Below are positions 1 to 7,756 of a DNA stretch of 18,366 nucleotides, piece by piece. Source of the stretch: Gallionellaceae bacterium (GTDB lineage: Bacteria; Pseudomonadota; Gammaproteobacteria; Burkholderiales; Gallionellaceae). The DNA lies in contig PLYB01000336.1 of assembly GCA_003151655.1 (NCBI GenBank), forward strand, positions 161 to 18,526, read 5' to 3'. A program made the translations under genes and the position numbers. Numbering within the stretch: position 1 is the stretch's first letter; the number at the start of each line of letters is the position of its first letter. Below the pieces are notes generated by a model. It worked only from the letters and a program-made list of their open reading frames with translations. It searched no databases and was not told the DNA's origin.

Positions 1-220
1 CCGCCCAGTGGTCGCCGTTCTTGTGGCGAAACACGAGATCAACCCCGCAGTCCGCGCCCCAGCGTTGCGGCCATTCATCCCATAGCCAGATTTGATCGAC
101 TTGGGTTGCCCACTCGGGATCAGTTTTGAGGAACCATTTGACGAAGTGCTCGAACTGCTTGCCGCGCTTGAGCGGGTCGGGGTCAAGGCTGGTGTAGAAA
201 GTGGAGAATTGACCAAGCAT
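1..220 (-). CDS. N-terminal part of a restriction-type enzyme (Mrr-like nuclease domain), runs off the window
   Basis: Only the first 73 residues are visible; the gene continues beyond base 1. The segment at residues 23-50 (FEHFVKWFLKTDPEW, then IWLWDEW) and residues 58-73 (CGVDLV then DHWA) resemble the N-terminal Mrr-like nuclease domain of large helicase-nuclease proteins, such as type ISP restriction-modification enzymes and related DEAD/DEAH-box proteins. Asp61 would be the first catalytic acidic residue of a D-(E/Q)xK site; the rest of that motif lies outside the window. The ATG at 220 is the natural start but no clear ribosome binding site precedes it. The gene lies 98 bp downstream of higA on the same strand, so it may be read from the higBA promoter. 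By analogy it would cut foreign DNA. The family call is recognition by eye and the helicase or methylase part cannot be seen. Confidence 0.6.
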   Translation of the reverse strand, partial: MLGQFSTFYTSLDPDPLKRGKQFEHFVKWFLKTDPEWATQVDQIWLWDEWPQRWGADCGVDLVFRHKNGDHWA

Positions 221-318
221 TGGTAAATGATTATCTGGGCACAAAGGTGGAATGTAGGGCGCAGCTAAGCAAGTGTCAAATGATCGAGATGTGCCGCCAG
301 TTATGTAACTACAAACCT

Positions 319-624
319 TCAGGCCGCCAGTGGCTGGTGGTACTGTTGGATGCCTTCCAATACGTCGGCCAGTTTTGCTTTAGTCATTTCGGTATCGTAG
401 TCTGCCTGTAAACTGAGCCACCAGCCATCCGAAAGACCAAAGAACTTGCACAGACGCAGATCGGTGTCCGCAGTGACGGCGCGTTGATTATGCACAATTT
501 CATTGATGCGGCGCGGGGGCACAAAAATGGCTTTGGCAAGTGCATACTGGCTCAATCCCATCGGTTTCAAAAACTCTTCCAGCAACATTTCGCCAGGCGT
601 TACAGGTGCAATTTCACGGCTCAT
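319..624 (-). CDS. higA: HigA-type antitoxin, HTH/XRE family
   Basis: A 101-residue protein with the HigA addiction-module signature: an opening PGEMLLEEFLKPMGLS followed by a helix-turn-helix at about residues 23-50 (LSQYALAKAIFVPPRRINEI). In this family the antitoxin binds and neutralises the HigB mRNA interferase and represses its own promoter through the HTH. The ATG is preceded by a near-perfect ribosome binding site (AGGAGG, six bases upstream), far stronger than anything upstream of higB; this fits the need for antitoxin excess. It starts 9 bp after the higB stop, in the toxin-first order typical of higBA. Confidence 0.92.
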   Translation of the reverse strand: MSREIAPVTPGEMLLEEFLKPMGLSQYALAKAIFVPPRRINEIVHNQRAVTADTDLRLCKFFGLSDGWWLSLQADYDTEMTKAKLADVLEGIQQYHQPLAA

Positions 625-633
625 TATTTCCTC

Positions 634-912
634 CTAATGGTAATCGGCGATCTCAACTTCATACGCGCTTCCACATTCAAAGATAAAGCACACGCGCCAC
701 TGATCGTTAATGCGAATACTGTATTGACCGGCACGATCCCCTGTTAACTTCTCCAGTCGATTGCCGGGCGGAACACGCAAATCTTCCACGCGCTTGGCTA
801 ACTGCACTTGTTTTAGCTTGCGCACAGCTACGCGCTCGATGTTGACAAAACGCGCTATTCGCTCCCCTTTATGGAGTCGCTCAGTTTCCTCGCACTTAAA
901 TGATTTAATCAT
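634..912 (-). CDS. higB: HigB-type toxin, RelE/ParE superfamily mRNA interferase
   Basis: A 92-residue protein beginning MIKSFKCEETERL and containing LRVPPGNRLEKLTGDRAGQYSIRI, NDQWRVCF and a terminal VEIADYH. This is the usual layout of HigB/RelE-like toxins, which cleave ribosome-bound mRNA. Residue Arg73 in QWRVCF and the C-terminal His are the expected catalytic-site neighbours. The reading frame is open upstream to 984, but family members start at MIKSF, so the ATG at 912 is chosen. No Shine-Dalgarno lies before it, and the likely promoter places transcription start almost on the ATG (see the regulatory entry). higB and higA form one operon. Confidence 0.9.
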   Translation of the reverse strand: MIKSFKCEETERLHKGERIARFVNIERVAVRKLKQVQLAKRVEDLRVPPGNRLEKLTGDRAGQYSIRINDQWRVCFIFECGSAYEVEIADYH

Positions 913-918
913 GCGGAA

Positions 919-948
919 ATGATAACGCTGTGCGTTATTAATTGTCAA
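919..948 (-). promoter_or_regulatory. higBA promoter with embedded palindromic operator
   Basis: On the minus strand a consensus -35 TTGACA (948-943) is followed after 18 bases by TATCAT (924-919). Between and overlapping them is a perfect 7-3-7 inverted repeat, ATAACGC-ACA-GCGTTAT (922-938). A palindrome in the spacer is where HigA would exclude RNA polymerase, the usual autorepression mode of these modules. The predicted transcription start, about seven bases after the -10, falls at or next to the higB ATG at 912. Confidence 0.75.
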
Positions 949-977
949 GCTGCCGAATTGCCAGCTGCCGAATTGCC
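948..977. repeat. 15-bp perfect tandem duplication upstream of higB
   Basis: The unit AGCTGCCGAATTGCC occurs twice back to back (948-962 and 963-977). It abuts the -35 element of the higBA promoter. It may be a replication-slippage product; no further role is visible. Confidence 0.9.
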
Positions 978-1041
978 TACACATGCACTCCTTAACCCTC
1001 AGTCACTCTCCCAAAAGGGGAAAGCCCTTCACTGTGGTTGC

Positions 1042-1076
1042 GCCAACAAGTTGGCATAATGGGGCGATGCTATAAT
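1042..1076 (+). promoter_or_regulatory. Putative promoter of the small ORF-murJ operon with a palindrome
   Basis: A perfect TATAAT lies at 1071-1076. No good -35 is present at standard spacing; TTGGCA at 1051-1056 is only 14 bases away. A perfect inverted repeat GCCAAC-AA-GTTGGC (1042-1055) covers the -35 zone, so this could be an activator- or repressor-controlled promoter. A start near 1083 would give a leader of about 26 bases to the TTG codon at 1109. Confidence 0.45.
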
Positions 1077-1108
1077 AAACCCAGTTCGGATTTCTGGAAG
1101 TTAACCAA

Positions 1109-1267
1109 TTGTTAAATAATATAGATCGTTTTCCTGATATTGCTGAATTTGTAATCAATCGGCTTGATGCGCGGGCAACAGGGATATTTCAAACGATCAG
1201 CATGGCGCGTTGCCGCACGGAACAAATGCTGACTGGTCGTCCCCATCTAATTGCACCATTTCAATGA
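1109..1267 (+). CDS. Unknown 52-residue small protein, translationally coupled to murJ (putative)
   Basis: This open frame begins at TTG 1109, eight bases after a GGAAG ribosome binding site (1096-1100), and encodes 52 residues with a protein-like composition (for example IDRFPDIAEFVINRLDARA and RCRTEQMLTGRPHLIAPF). Its TGA stop overlaps the murJ start as ATGA (1264-1267). murJ itself has no ribosome binding site, so ribosomes finishing this ORF would plausibly restart on murJ. I do not recognise the protein; it has no membrane segment or signal peptide. It could be a leader peptide that meters murJ translation, a small functional protein, or chance open frame. Confidence 0.45.
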   Translation: MLNNIDRFPDIAEFVINRLDARATGIFQTISMARCRTEQMLTGRPHLIAPFQ

Positions 1268-2802
1268 ATCTGCTTAAAGCACTTGCTGCGGTCAGCAGCC
1301 TGACTCTGGTTTCGCGCATTTTGGCTTTTGTGCGCGATGTATTGATTGCGCGCATTTTTGGCGCAGGTATGGCGACGGATGCTTTTTTCGTCGCGTTCAA
1401 ACTCCCCAATCTGCTGCGCCGAATGTTCGCGGAAGGCGCATTCTCGCAGGCGTTTGTGCCGATCTTCGGCGAATACAAAAATCGCAAAGGGCACGAAGAG
1501 ACCAAGCTGTTGCTTGATCATGTGGCGACGTTGCTGGCGATCATCCTGTTCATCGTTACGCTTATCGGCATTATCGCTGCACCGATTCTGGTCTATATCA
1601 GCGCACCGGGCTTTGTGAAGGATGCGGATAAATTCGCGCTCACCGTGCAACTGCTGCGCATTACGTCTCCGTATATTTTCTTCATTTCGTTAGTTGCCGT
1701 GGCGGCGGCTATTCTCAATACTTACAACAAATTCTGGGTTCCGGCCTTTGCGCCCATTTTGCTTAACTTGTGTTTCATCGGTGCGGCGCTGTGGCTGGCA
1801 CCGTATTGCGATCCGCCCATCATGGCGATGGGCTGGGCGGTGTTTATCGGCGGAGTGGTGCAACTCGCATTTCAAATACCGTTCCTGAAAAAGATCGGCA
1901 TGCTGCCGACATGGCGACTCAATTTGAAAGATGCGGGCGTGTGGCGCGTCATTAAACAGATGGGGCCGGCCATGTTTGGCGTTTCCATCGCGCAGATCAG
2001 CCTCATCATCAATACCATCTTCGCTTCGTTTTTGGTCGCGGGTAGCGTGTCCTGGTTGTACTACGCGGATCGATTGATGGAATTCCCTTCCGGTCTGTTG
2101 GGGGCGGCGCTGGGCACTATCCTGTTGCCCTCGCTTTCCAAACATCACGCCGATAACAGCACTGAGGAATATTCCAAATTGCTGGATTGGGGCTTGCGTT
2201 TGGTCTTTATGCTCACGCTGCCCGCTGCACTGGCGCTGGGCATGATCGCCGTGCCCCTGTTGGCGACCTTCTTCCAGCACGGTGCATTCGCCGCCAACGA
2301 CGTGCTGATGACGCGCAACGCTTTGGTCGGTTACAGCGTCGGCCTGATCGGGCTCATCGCGGTGAAAGTGCTCGCGCCCGGTTTTTATGCCCGGCAGGAC
2401 ATCAAAACCCCTGTCAAGATCGGCATCGCCACTTTGATCGCCACCCAGTTGATGAATCTCATCTTTGTCGGCTGGTTGCAACACGCCGGACTCGCCCTTG
2501 CCATCGGCCTTGGCGCGTGCTTCAACTCTGCCGTGTTGTTCTATTTCCTGCGCAAGCATGGCATCTACCAACCCGAGCCGGGCTGGGGTAAATTCTTTTT
2601 CAAACTGTGCCTCGCGCTGCTGGCGCTGGGGTTGACGCTCTGGTTTGGTATGGGCAGCGAACAACACTGGCTCACCAGTCACGGCTGGACGCGCATCATC
2701 CATCTGACCTGGTTGGTGGCACTGGGTGTGGCGGTGTATTTCGCCGTGTTGTTTGCTCTCGGTTTCCGCCTGAAAGATTTTGCCAAACGCGGGGCGAGTT
2801 AA
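1264..2802 (+). CDS. murJ: Lipid II flippase MurJ (MviN family)
   Basis: A 512-residue polytopic inner-membrane protein of the MOP exporter superfamily that flips lipid II for peptidoglycan synthesis. The start MNLLKALAAVSSLTLVSRI and the conserved FVRDVLIARIFGAGMATDAFFVAFKLPNLLRR block with GAFSQAFVPIF are characteristic of MurJ. About 14 hydrophobic segments follow and the length is usual for the family. The frame is open back to a TTG at 1210, but homologues begin at MNLL, so the ATG at 1264 is chosen. No Shine-Dalgarno precedes it; the ATGA overlap with the upstream small ORF suggests translational coupling. zapE follows 40 bp later on the same strand. Confidence 0.95.
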   Translation: MNLLKALAAVSSLTLVSRILAFVRDVLIARIFGAGMATDAFFVAFKLPNLLRRMFAEGAFSQAFVPIFGEYKNRKGHEETKLLLDHVATLLAIILFIVTLIGIIAAPILVYISAPGFVKDADKFALTVQLLRITSPYIFFISLVAVAAAILNTYNKFWVPAFAPILLNLCFIGAALWLAPYCDPPIMAMGWAVFIGGVVQLAFQIPFLKKIGMLPTWRLNLKDAGVWRVIKQMGPAMFGVSIAQISLIINTIFASFLVAGSVSWLYYADRLMEFPSGLLGAALGTILLPSLSKHHADNSTEEYSKLLDWGLRLVFMLTLPAALALGMIAVPLLATFFQHGAFAANDVLMTRNALVGYSVGLIGLIAVKVLAPGFYARQDIKTPVKIGIATLIATQLMNLIFVGWLQHAGLALAIGLGACFNSAVLFYFLRKHGIYQPEPGWGKFFFKLCLALLALGLTLWFGMGSEQHWLTSHGWTRIIHLTWLVALGVAVYFAVLFALGFRLKDFAKRGAS

Positions 2803-2842
2803 TTGAGTATCTACCCCGCTTTGATTTGATTTACGATCACCC

Positions 2843-3997
2843 ATGCCTCAACACACTTTTTCTCCTCCCTCAGATGGCAGCATGAGTCCCAAGGCTTGGT
2901 ATCAGGCCGTGTGGGGCAAGCCGGGTTTTATCCAGGATGCGGCGCAGGCAGCGGCGATTGATGAGCTGGATGTGCTGTGGCATCAGTTGGTCGATTTTAA
3001 AGCCAGGCGCAAACAGTTTCTCGGACGTAGTTTGCTGAGCCCGGAGGTGCCCAAGGGTTTATATTTTTGGGGCGGGGTAGGGCGCGGCAAGAGTTTTCTG
3101 ATGGATGCGTTTTACGATTGCGTTCCTTATCGGCGCAAGCGTCGTATTCACTTCCATAATTTTATGGCGGAAGTGCATCATGAATTGAAGTTGCTGGCAG
3201 GTGAAAAAGACCCGTTTACAGTATTGGCTGACAATATCGCGAAGTCTTCGCGCTTGCTGTGTTTTGATGAGTTTCATGTGAGCGATATCGCCGATGCAAT
3301 GATTCTCCAGCGCTTGCTGGAAGCCATGTTCGCGCGCGGAGTGGTGTTGATGACCACATCGAACTATCCGCCGGATGGTTTATACCCCAATGGTTTGCAG
3401 CGGCAGAAATTCTTGCCTACTATTGAATTGTTAAAGCGTGAACTTAAAGTAGTCAACGTGGACGGCGGCAATGATTATCGTTTACGCGAGATGGAACGCG
3501 AGTCTTTGTTCATTGTGCCAGCCGATGCCGCGAGTGATGCGCACCTGGAAGAAATGTTTGAGCACTTGAGTCCGGTAGCGCAGCTTGATGAGCGACAAAT
3601 TAAAATCATGGATCGCATGATTCCGGTAAAAAAACTATCCAATGGGGTGGTGTGGTTCGAGTTTAAAGATATTTGCGGCGGGCCGCGCGCGCAGACTGAT
3701 TATCTGGAGATCGCACACCAGTTTCATACCGTATTCGTGTCGCATATTCCCAAGATGACTGCCGACGATGCGGCTGCGGCGCATCGTTTTACCTGGCTGG
3801 TGGATGTGTTCTACGACAATCGGGTTAAGCTGGTGATCTCGGCGGCGGCTTTGCCGCACGAGATGTATCGCGATGCCGCGCACAACGGCGAATTTGCGCG
3901 CACGTCAAGCCGCTTGATGGAGATGCAGTCCAGAGATTATTTGAGCTTACCCCATCAGACGGAAGGCGAGTCGTTGAAGCTACTACCTGCGGGGTAA
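2843..3997 (+). CDS. zapE: Cell division ATPase ZapE (AFG1 family)
   Basis: A 384-residue AFG1-like P-loop ATPase. Residues 77-84 (GGVGRGKS) are the Walker A motif, 138-143 (LLCFDE) the Walker B, and TTSN at 171-174 the sensor region. The segments FHNFMAEVHHEL, FDEFHVSDIADAM and NYPPDGLYPNGLQRQKFLP are typical of the family. ZapE is a cytoplasmic ATPase reported in E. coli to act on the FtsZ ring; the mitochondrial relative AFG1 works in membrane protein quality control. The start is uncertain: ATG 2843 gives 13 extra residues compared with ATG 2882 (MSPKAWYQ), and neither has a good ribosome binding site. It follows murJ, giving an envelope/division pair. Confidence 0.9.
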   Translation: MPQHTFSPPSDGSMSPKAWYQAVWGKPGFIQDAAQAAAIDELDVLWHQLVDFKARRKQFLGRSLLSPEVPKGLYFWGGVGRGKSFLMDAFYDCVPYRRKRRIHFHNFMAEVHHELKLLAGEKDPFTVLADNIAKSSRLLCFDEFHVSDIADAMILQRLLEAMFARGVVLMTTSNYPPDGLYPNGLQRQKFLPTIELLKRELKVVNVDGGNDYRLREMERESLFIVPADAASDAHLEEMFEHLSPVAQLDERQIKIMDRMIPVKKLSNGVVWFEFKDICGGPRAQTDYLEIAHQFHTVFVSHIPKMTADDAAAAHRFTWLVDVFYDNRVKLVISAAALPHEMYRDAAHNGEFARTSSRLMEMQSRDYLSLPHQTEGESLKLLPAG

Positions 3998-4000
3998 GAC

Positions 4001-4010
4001 TGTCGCGACA
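4001..4010. repeat. 10-bp palindrome in the zapE/HDOD convergent gap
   Basis: TGTCGCGACA is a perfect palindrome and occupies most of the 15-bp gap between the zapE stop (3997) and the stop of the opposing HDOD gene (4013). There is no T-tract, so it is not a standard terminator. It may be coincidental. Confidence 0.5.
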
Positions 4011-4012
4011 AG

Positions 4013-4864
4013 CTACGGCTGATCGTGATGGAACTTTTCCAGAACGTCTTCCATGAACTCTCCCGCGCCCTCTTCACTGACACCGATCTCAAACAATATT
4101 TGCCCGCTATTCTCGGCCCAATCCGGATCATTTATGCGGTGAAGTTTTTTGTGCAAATATCTGGCCATTTGCAAAATCGAGACCAGCGTTAACGCGGCAT
4201 GATCGACATTCAGCCGCTCGTGATGAAAACGCACGGCCTGGCAAATATACTCCGGCAAATTCCAATGCTTTGTGACAAGGTAACCGACTACGGTATGGTT
4301 GGTATGAAAGCGTTCATCTTCCTCGCGAAAATCCGGCCAATGGCTACCTTGATTCAAACGGAAGGATTTACAATATTCCGGAAAACGCTGCATTAGGATA
4401 GGCACGCCGCATTCGTGAAATAAACCGGCCATATAAGCTTGTTCTACTGGAATATTGCAGGCGGAGATTTGTTTTTTGGCAATGATTGCGCTCAGCAAGG
4501 CAATCTCATTGGAGCGCTCCCAGAATTTTTCATAGGCGACTTCATTTCCCCCGATCGATTTGCGCAGCAATAATCCTTTGATTAGGTTGGAGACTTGGTT
4601 AAGCCCGAGCACGGTGATCGCTTTTTGTATGCTGCTGATCTGGCTCGAAGATTTGTAGAACGACGAATTAACCAGCTTGAAGATAGCTCCGCTCAGGCCG
4701 ACATCTTTATTGATCAAATTGCCGATGGCGGTAATTTGATCATTCGGTTTGGCGATTAGTTTGTCTATTTCCTGCAGAATGGCAGGTTGGGCAGGAATGC
4801 TGATCTGGCTGGCAAGCACGCTATCGAGCAATGCCTTTTCATCGGTGATAATATTTTTTGACAT
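4013..4864 (-). CDS. HDOD domain signalling protein
   Basis: A 283-residue single-domain protein of the HDOD class, a degenerate HD-hydrolase fold used as a signalling scaffold. The early segment ISIPAQPAILQEIDKLI (22-38), then INKDVGLSGAIFKLVNSSFY (51-70) and the hydrophobic core around AYMAGLFHECGVPILMQRFP (143-162), are diagnostic. Where true HD phosphohydrolases have His-Asp, this protein has His150-Glu151, as expected for a non-catalytic HDOD. A second cluster FHHE occurs at 213-216. No receiver, GGDEF or EAL domain is attached, so its partner is unknown. It is convergent with zapE and divergent from emrA. The start ATG at 4864 has no strong ribosome binding site. Confidence 0.85.
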   Translation of the reverse strand: MSKNIITDEKALLDSVLASQISIPAQPAILQEIDKLIAKPNDQITAIGNLINKDVGLSGAIFKLVNSSFYKSSSQISSIQKAITVLGLNQVSNLIKGLLLRKSIGGNEVAYEKFWERSNEIALLSAIIAKKQISACNIPVEQAYMAGLFHECGVPILMQRFPEYCKSFRLNQGSHWPDFREEDERFHTNHTVVGYLVTKHWNLPEYICQAVRFHHERLNVDHAALTLVSILQMARYLHKKLHRINDPDWAENSGQILFEIGVSEEGAGEFMEDVLEKFHHDQP

Positions 4865-4924
4865 GTGGGTATTTTGCAGTGCTGAGTGACGTAACGTTTA
4901 TGGCTGTTGCTGTGCGAATTATAT

Positions 4925-4948
4925 CTGCAAATTATACCTGCAAATTAT
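4925..4948. repeat. Direct repeat in the HDOD/emrA intergenic region
   Basis: CTGCAAATTAT occurs at 4925-4935 and 4938-4948, a 13-base period. It lies in the AT-rich region shared by the divergent HDOD and emrA promoters and might be a regulator binding site. No confident promoter could be assigned in 4865-5054. Confidence 0.5.
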
Positions 4949-5054
4949 GTTAATGATCTGACCGCATCTCTGCCCGATTTGTATTAGCGTGATGTTATGA
5001 TTTGGCTCGGATTCCCCCGGTATGTTTTATCATTTGAACTATTGAGCGACCATT

Positions 5055-6206
5055 GTGAGTGATATAAACGCAACTACTTCATCATCTACCAACGGCAAGC
5101 GCCGTCGTGTCATGCTTGTCATCGCCGCCGTGTTCATCGTGTTGGGTGCCGCACTGGGATTGAATTGGCTGTTCAATTCGCGTTTTTATGAAGATACCGA
5201 TAACGCTTATGTGCAGGGGAATGTCGTACAGATAACGCCCCAGATTGTCGGCACGGTGGTCAAAATTTTTGCCGATGACACCGATTTGGTTAAGGCCGGA
5301 CAGATTTTGGTCAGCCTCGACCCTTCCGATACCAAAGTGGCGGTAGAGCAGGCGGAGGCGGAACTGGCGCAAACCGTGCGCGAGGTTCGCACGCTTTACA
5401 CTTCGCATAAACAATCCGATGCCAATTTGGCCCAGCGTCAGGTTGAATTGACTCGTGCCGAAGATGATCTGGTGCAGCGGAAAAAATTAGCTTCGAGCGG
5501 CACGATCTCCAAAGAGGAGTTGCGCCATGCCGAGGCAACCGTCAATGCCGCGCATGCCGCTATGGATGCGGCGCGCGAGCAATTGTCATCCGGGCGTGCA
5601 TTAACCGATGGTACCAGTGTGCGTCGGCATCCGAATGTGCAGCGCGCATCGGCACATTTGCGCGAGCTGTTGCTGGCGATGCAACGCACCTCCTTGTTGG
5701 CACCGGTGAACGGGCAGATCGCAAAGCGTAGTGTTCAGGTCGGGCAGCGCGTGAATCCGGGCGCACCGCTGATGGCGGTGATTCCGCTGGATCAGCTTTG
5801 GGTCGATGCGAATTTCAAAGAGGGGCAACTGCGCAATATGCGCGCCGGTCAATCCGTTACGCTGGTTTCCGATCTGTACGGTAGCGCGGTGAAGTACAGC
5901 GGCAAGGTGATTGGCATGGGAGCCGGGACGGGCGGCGCATTCGCTTTGTTGCCCGCGCAGAATGCTTCGGGAAACTGGATTAAGGTCGTGCAACGTGTGC
6001 CGGTGAGAATCGCTTTGGATCCGGCGCAATTGACTGAGCATCCGTTGCGTATCGGTTTATCAATGCAAGCTGAAGTCGATCTGCGCGATCAGAATGGCAA
6101 CCCGCTGGGCACAGTGAAAGAATCCACCACGTATAGTTTCGAAACGCCTGCGGATAATTTTGCGCGTGCCCGCATTGATGCCATCATCGACGCCAATTTG
6201 AAGTGA
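5055..6206 (+). CDS. emrA: EmrA-type membrane fusion protein (HlyD family)
   Basis: A 383-residue periplasmic adaptor anchored by one N-terminal membrane helix (about 18-40, VMLVIAAVFIVLGAALGLNW). The segment DTDNAYVQGNVVQITPQIVG is the hallmark opening of the EmrA barrel-sandwich domain. A long alpha-helical hairpin rich in Ala/Glu/Gln follows (about 90-185), then the returning lipoyl half (LLAPVNGQIAKRSVQVGQRV) and the beta barrel. It links the EmrB pump to an outer-membrane channel; no TolC-like gene is in the window. The start is GTG. The stop overlaps the emrB GTG by four bases, so the two are co-translated. No MarR/EmrR regulator gene is adjacent. Confidence 0.92.
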   Translation: MSDINATTSSSTNGKRRRVMLVIAAVFIVLGAALGLNWLFNSRFYEDTDNAYVQGNVVQITPQIVGTVVKIFADDTDLVKAGQILVSLDPSDTKVAVEQAEAELAQTVREVRTLYTSHKQSDANLAQRQVELTRAEDDLVQRKKLASSGTISKEELRHAEATVNAAHAAMDAAREQLSSGRALTDGTSVRRHPNVQRASAHLRELLLAMQRTSLLAPVNGQIAKRSVQVGQRVNPGAPLMAVIPLDQLWVDANFKEGQLRNMRAGQSVTLVSDLYGSAVKYSGKVIGMGAGTGGAFALLPAQNASGNWIKVVQRVPVRIALDPAQLTEHPLRIGLSMQAEVDLRDQNGNPLGTVKESTTYSFETPADNFARARIDAIIDANLK

Positions 6207-7756
6207 GCACAGTGAGCGTTTCTCCGGCAACTACGCCAGCGCCATTGCAGGGAATGGCGTTGGGATTGCTGACCATTGCGGCGGCAATGTCTACCTTCAT
6301 GGAAATCTTGGATCTCACCATCGCCAATGTTTCCGTGCCGACGATAGCGGGTGCCTTGGGCGTGTCCACCAATCAGGGCACGTGGATCATCAGTGCTTAT
6401 TCAGTGGCGGCGGCGGTTGCTGTCCCGCTTACCGGCTGGCTGTCCAAGCGTTTCGGCGAAGCCAAGTTGTTTGTCTATTCGGTTTTGGCCTTTACCCTGA
6501 TGTCTGCCTTGGCGGCGTTCTCGCAGAGTCTGACCGTGCTGGTGGTATTGCGTCTGTTGCAAGGTTTTGTTTCCGGGCCGATGGTGCCGCTCTCGCAAAC
6601 CTTGTTGGTGCGGAATTTTCCCCCGGAAAAACGCGGTGCAGCGATGGGGATCTGGGCGATGACGGTGATTCTGGCACCGATCTGCGGCCCCTTGCTGGGC
6701 GGCTATATCTGCGACAACTTCCACTGGTCGTGGATATTTTTAATTAATATTCCTATCGGCTTATTCGGCAGCATTACTATTTGGCTGTTGATGCGTCATC
6801 GCGATTCCGTCATCGTTCCGATTCCGCTGGATAAAATCGGTTTGGCTTTGATGGTAGTCGGCATTGGCTGTCTGCAACTGATGTTGGAGGTCGGCCACGA
6901 TTACGATTGGTTTGCCTCGCCATTTATCGCCACCATGGGAATCGTCGCGCTGGTGTCGCTCACGTTTTTTATTGCGTGGGCTATCATGACCGAGCATCCC
7001 ATTGTGGATGTGCATTTGATGCGCGATGCTAATTTCAGATATGGCGTGATCTTGTTGTCGGTCGGATTCATGACCTACTTCGGGTCGGTGGTGATTTTTC
7101 CGCTTTGGTTGCAGACGGTGATGGGTTACTCAGCCGCGCAGGCGGGCATGGCGACGGCCCCCATCGGTGTCTTCACGCTCTTGCTTTCACCTTTTATCGG
7201 ACGCAATATCGGGCGGCTTAATCTGCGCATATTGGCGACTTTCGCTTTTGCGGTGATGGGGGCGGTGTCCGTTTGGAATAGCATGATGACTCTGGATGTC
7301 ACTTTTTGGACTGTCGTTTCGCCGCGTTTAGTGCAGGGGATCGGCATGGCTTGCTTTTTTTTGCCGGTGCAGGCGTTGATGCTTTCCAACATCACACCGG
7401 ACAATATGGCCGCAGCATCGGGGTTGTCGAATTTTTTGCGCACGCTGGGAGCTGCTCTTGGTACCGCGATCAGTGTCACCTCATGGGAACATCTTGCTTC
7501 GATGAACCGTGCCGCCATGGTGGAGCATATCAACGTCTACAATCCGGCGAATACGGCTTATGTTCAACAATTACAAGCCATGGGCATGAGTAGCGAACAG
7601 GCATATGCAGTGATCGACCACGCACTGTTTTCGCAGAGTTATATGGTCGCTACCAACGAGTTCTTTTTATACAGTGCGGTATTGTTTTTCTTGCTGATGG
7701 GAGTGGTCTGGCTTACGCGTCCGCGCACCGGGACGGGCGGGGCGATGGGGCATTGA
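6203..7756 (+). CDS. emrB: EmrB-type multidrug efflux transporter (MFS, DHA2 family)
   Basis: A 517-residue major facilitator protein with 14 predicted membrane helices, as usual for the DHA2 proton antiporters. The first helix carries the family motif FMEILDLTIANVSVPTIAG. The motif A loop is GWLSKRFGEAKLF, and motif C lies around VILAPICGPLLGG, followed by WSWIFLINIPIG. Together with EmrA it should export hydrophobic toxic compounds across both membranes. It starts with GTG inside the end of emrA (GTGA overlap). No terminator is obvious downstream. The substrate cannot be told from sequence. Confidence 0.93.
   Translation: MSTVSVSPATTPAPLQGMALGLLTIAAAMSTFMEILDLTIANVSVPTIAGALGVSTNQGTWIISAYSVAAAVAVPLTGWLSKRFGEAKLFVYSVLAFTLMSALAAFSQSLTVLVVLRLLQGFVSGPMVPLSQTLLVRNFPPEKRGAAMGIWAMTVILAPICGPLLGGYICDNFHWSWIFLINIPIGLFGSITIWLLMRHRDSVIVPIPLDKIGLALMVVGIGCLQLMLEVGHDYDWFASPFIATMGIVALVSLTFFIAWAIMTEHPIVDVHLMRDANFRYGVILLSVGFMTYFGSVVIFPLWLQTVMGYSAAQAGMATAPIGVFTLLLSPFIGRNIGRLNLRILATFAFAVMGAVSVWNSMMTLDVTFWTVVSPRLVQGIGMACFFLPVQALMLSNITPDNMAAASGLSNFLRTLGAALGTAISVTSWEHLASMNRAAMVEHINVYNPANTAYVQQLQAMGMSSEQAYAVIDHALFSQSYMVATNEFFLYSAVLFFLLMGVVWLTRPRTGTGGAMGH

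Noticed and set aside
1210..1263. TTG 1210 as the murJ start
   Set aside because: MurJ homologues begin at MNLLKAL; the 18 extra residues are not family-like.
1690..2844. 384-codon minus-strand open frame
   Set aside because: Antisense of murJ; its translation is rich in Gln/His/Arg with no family resemblance.
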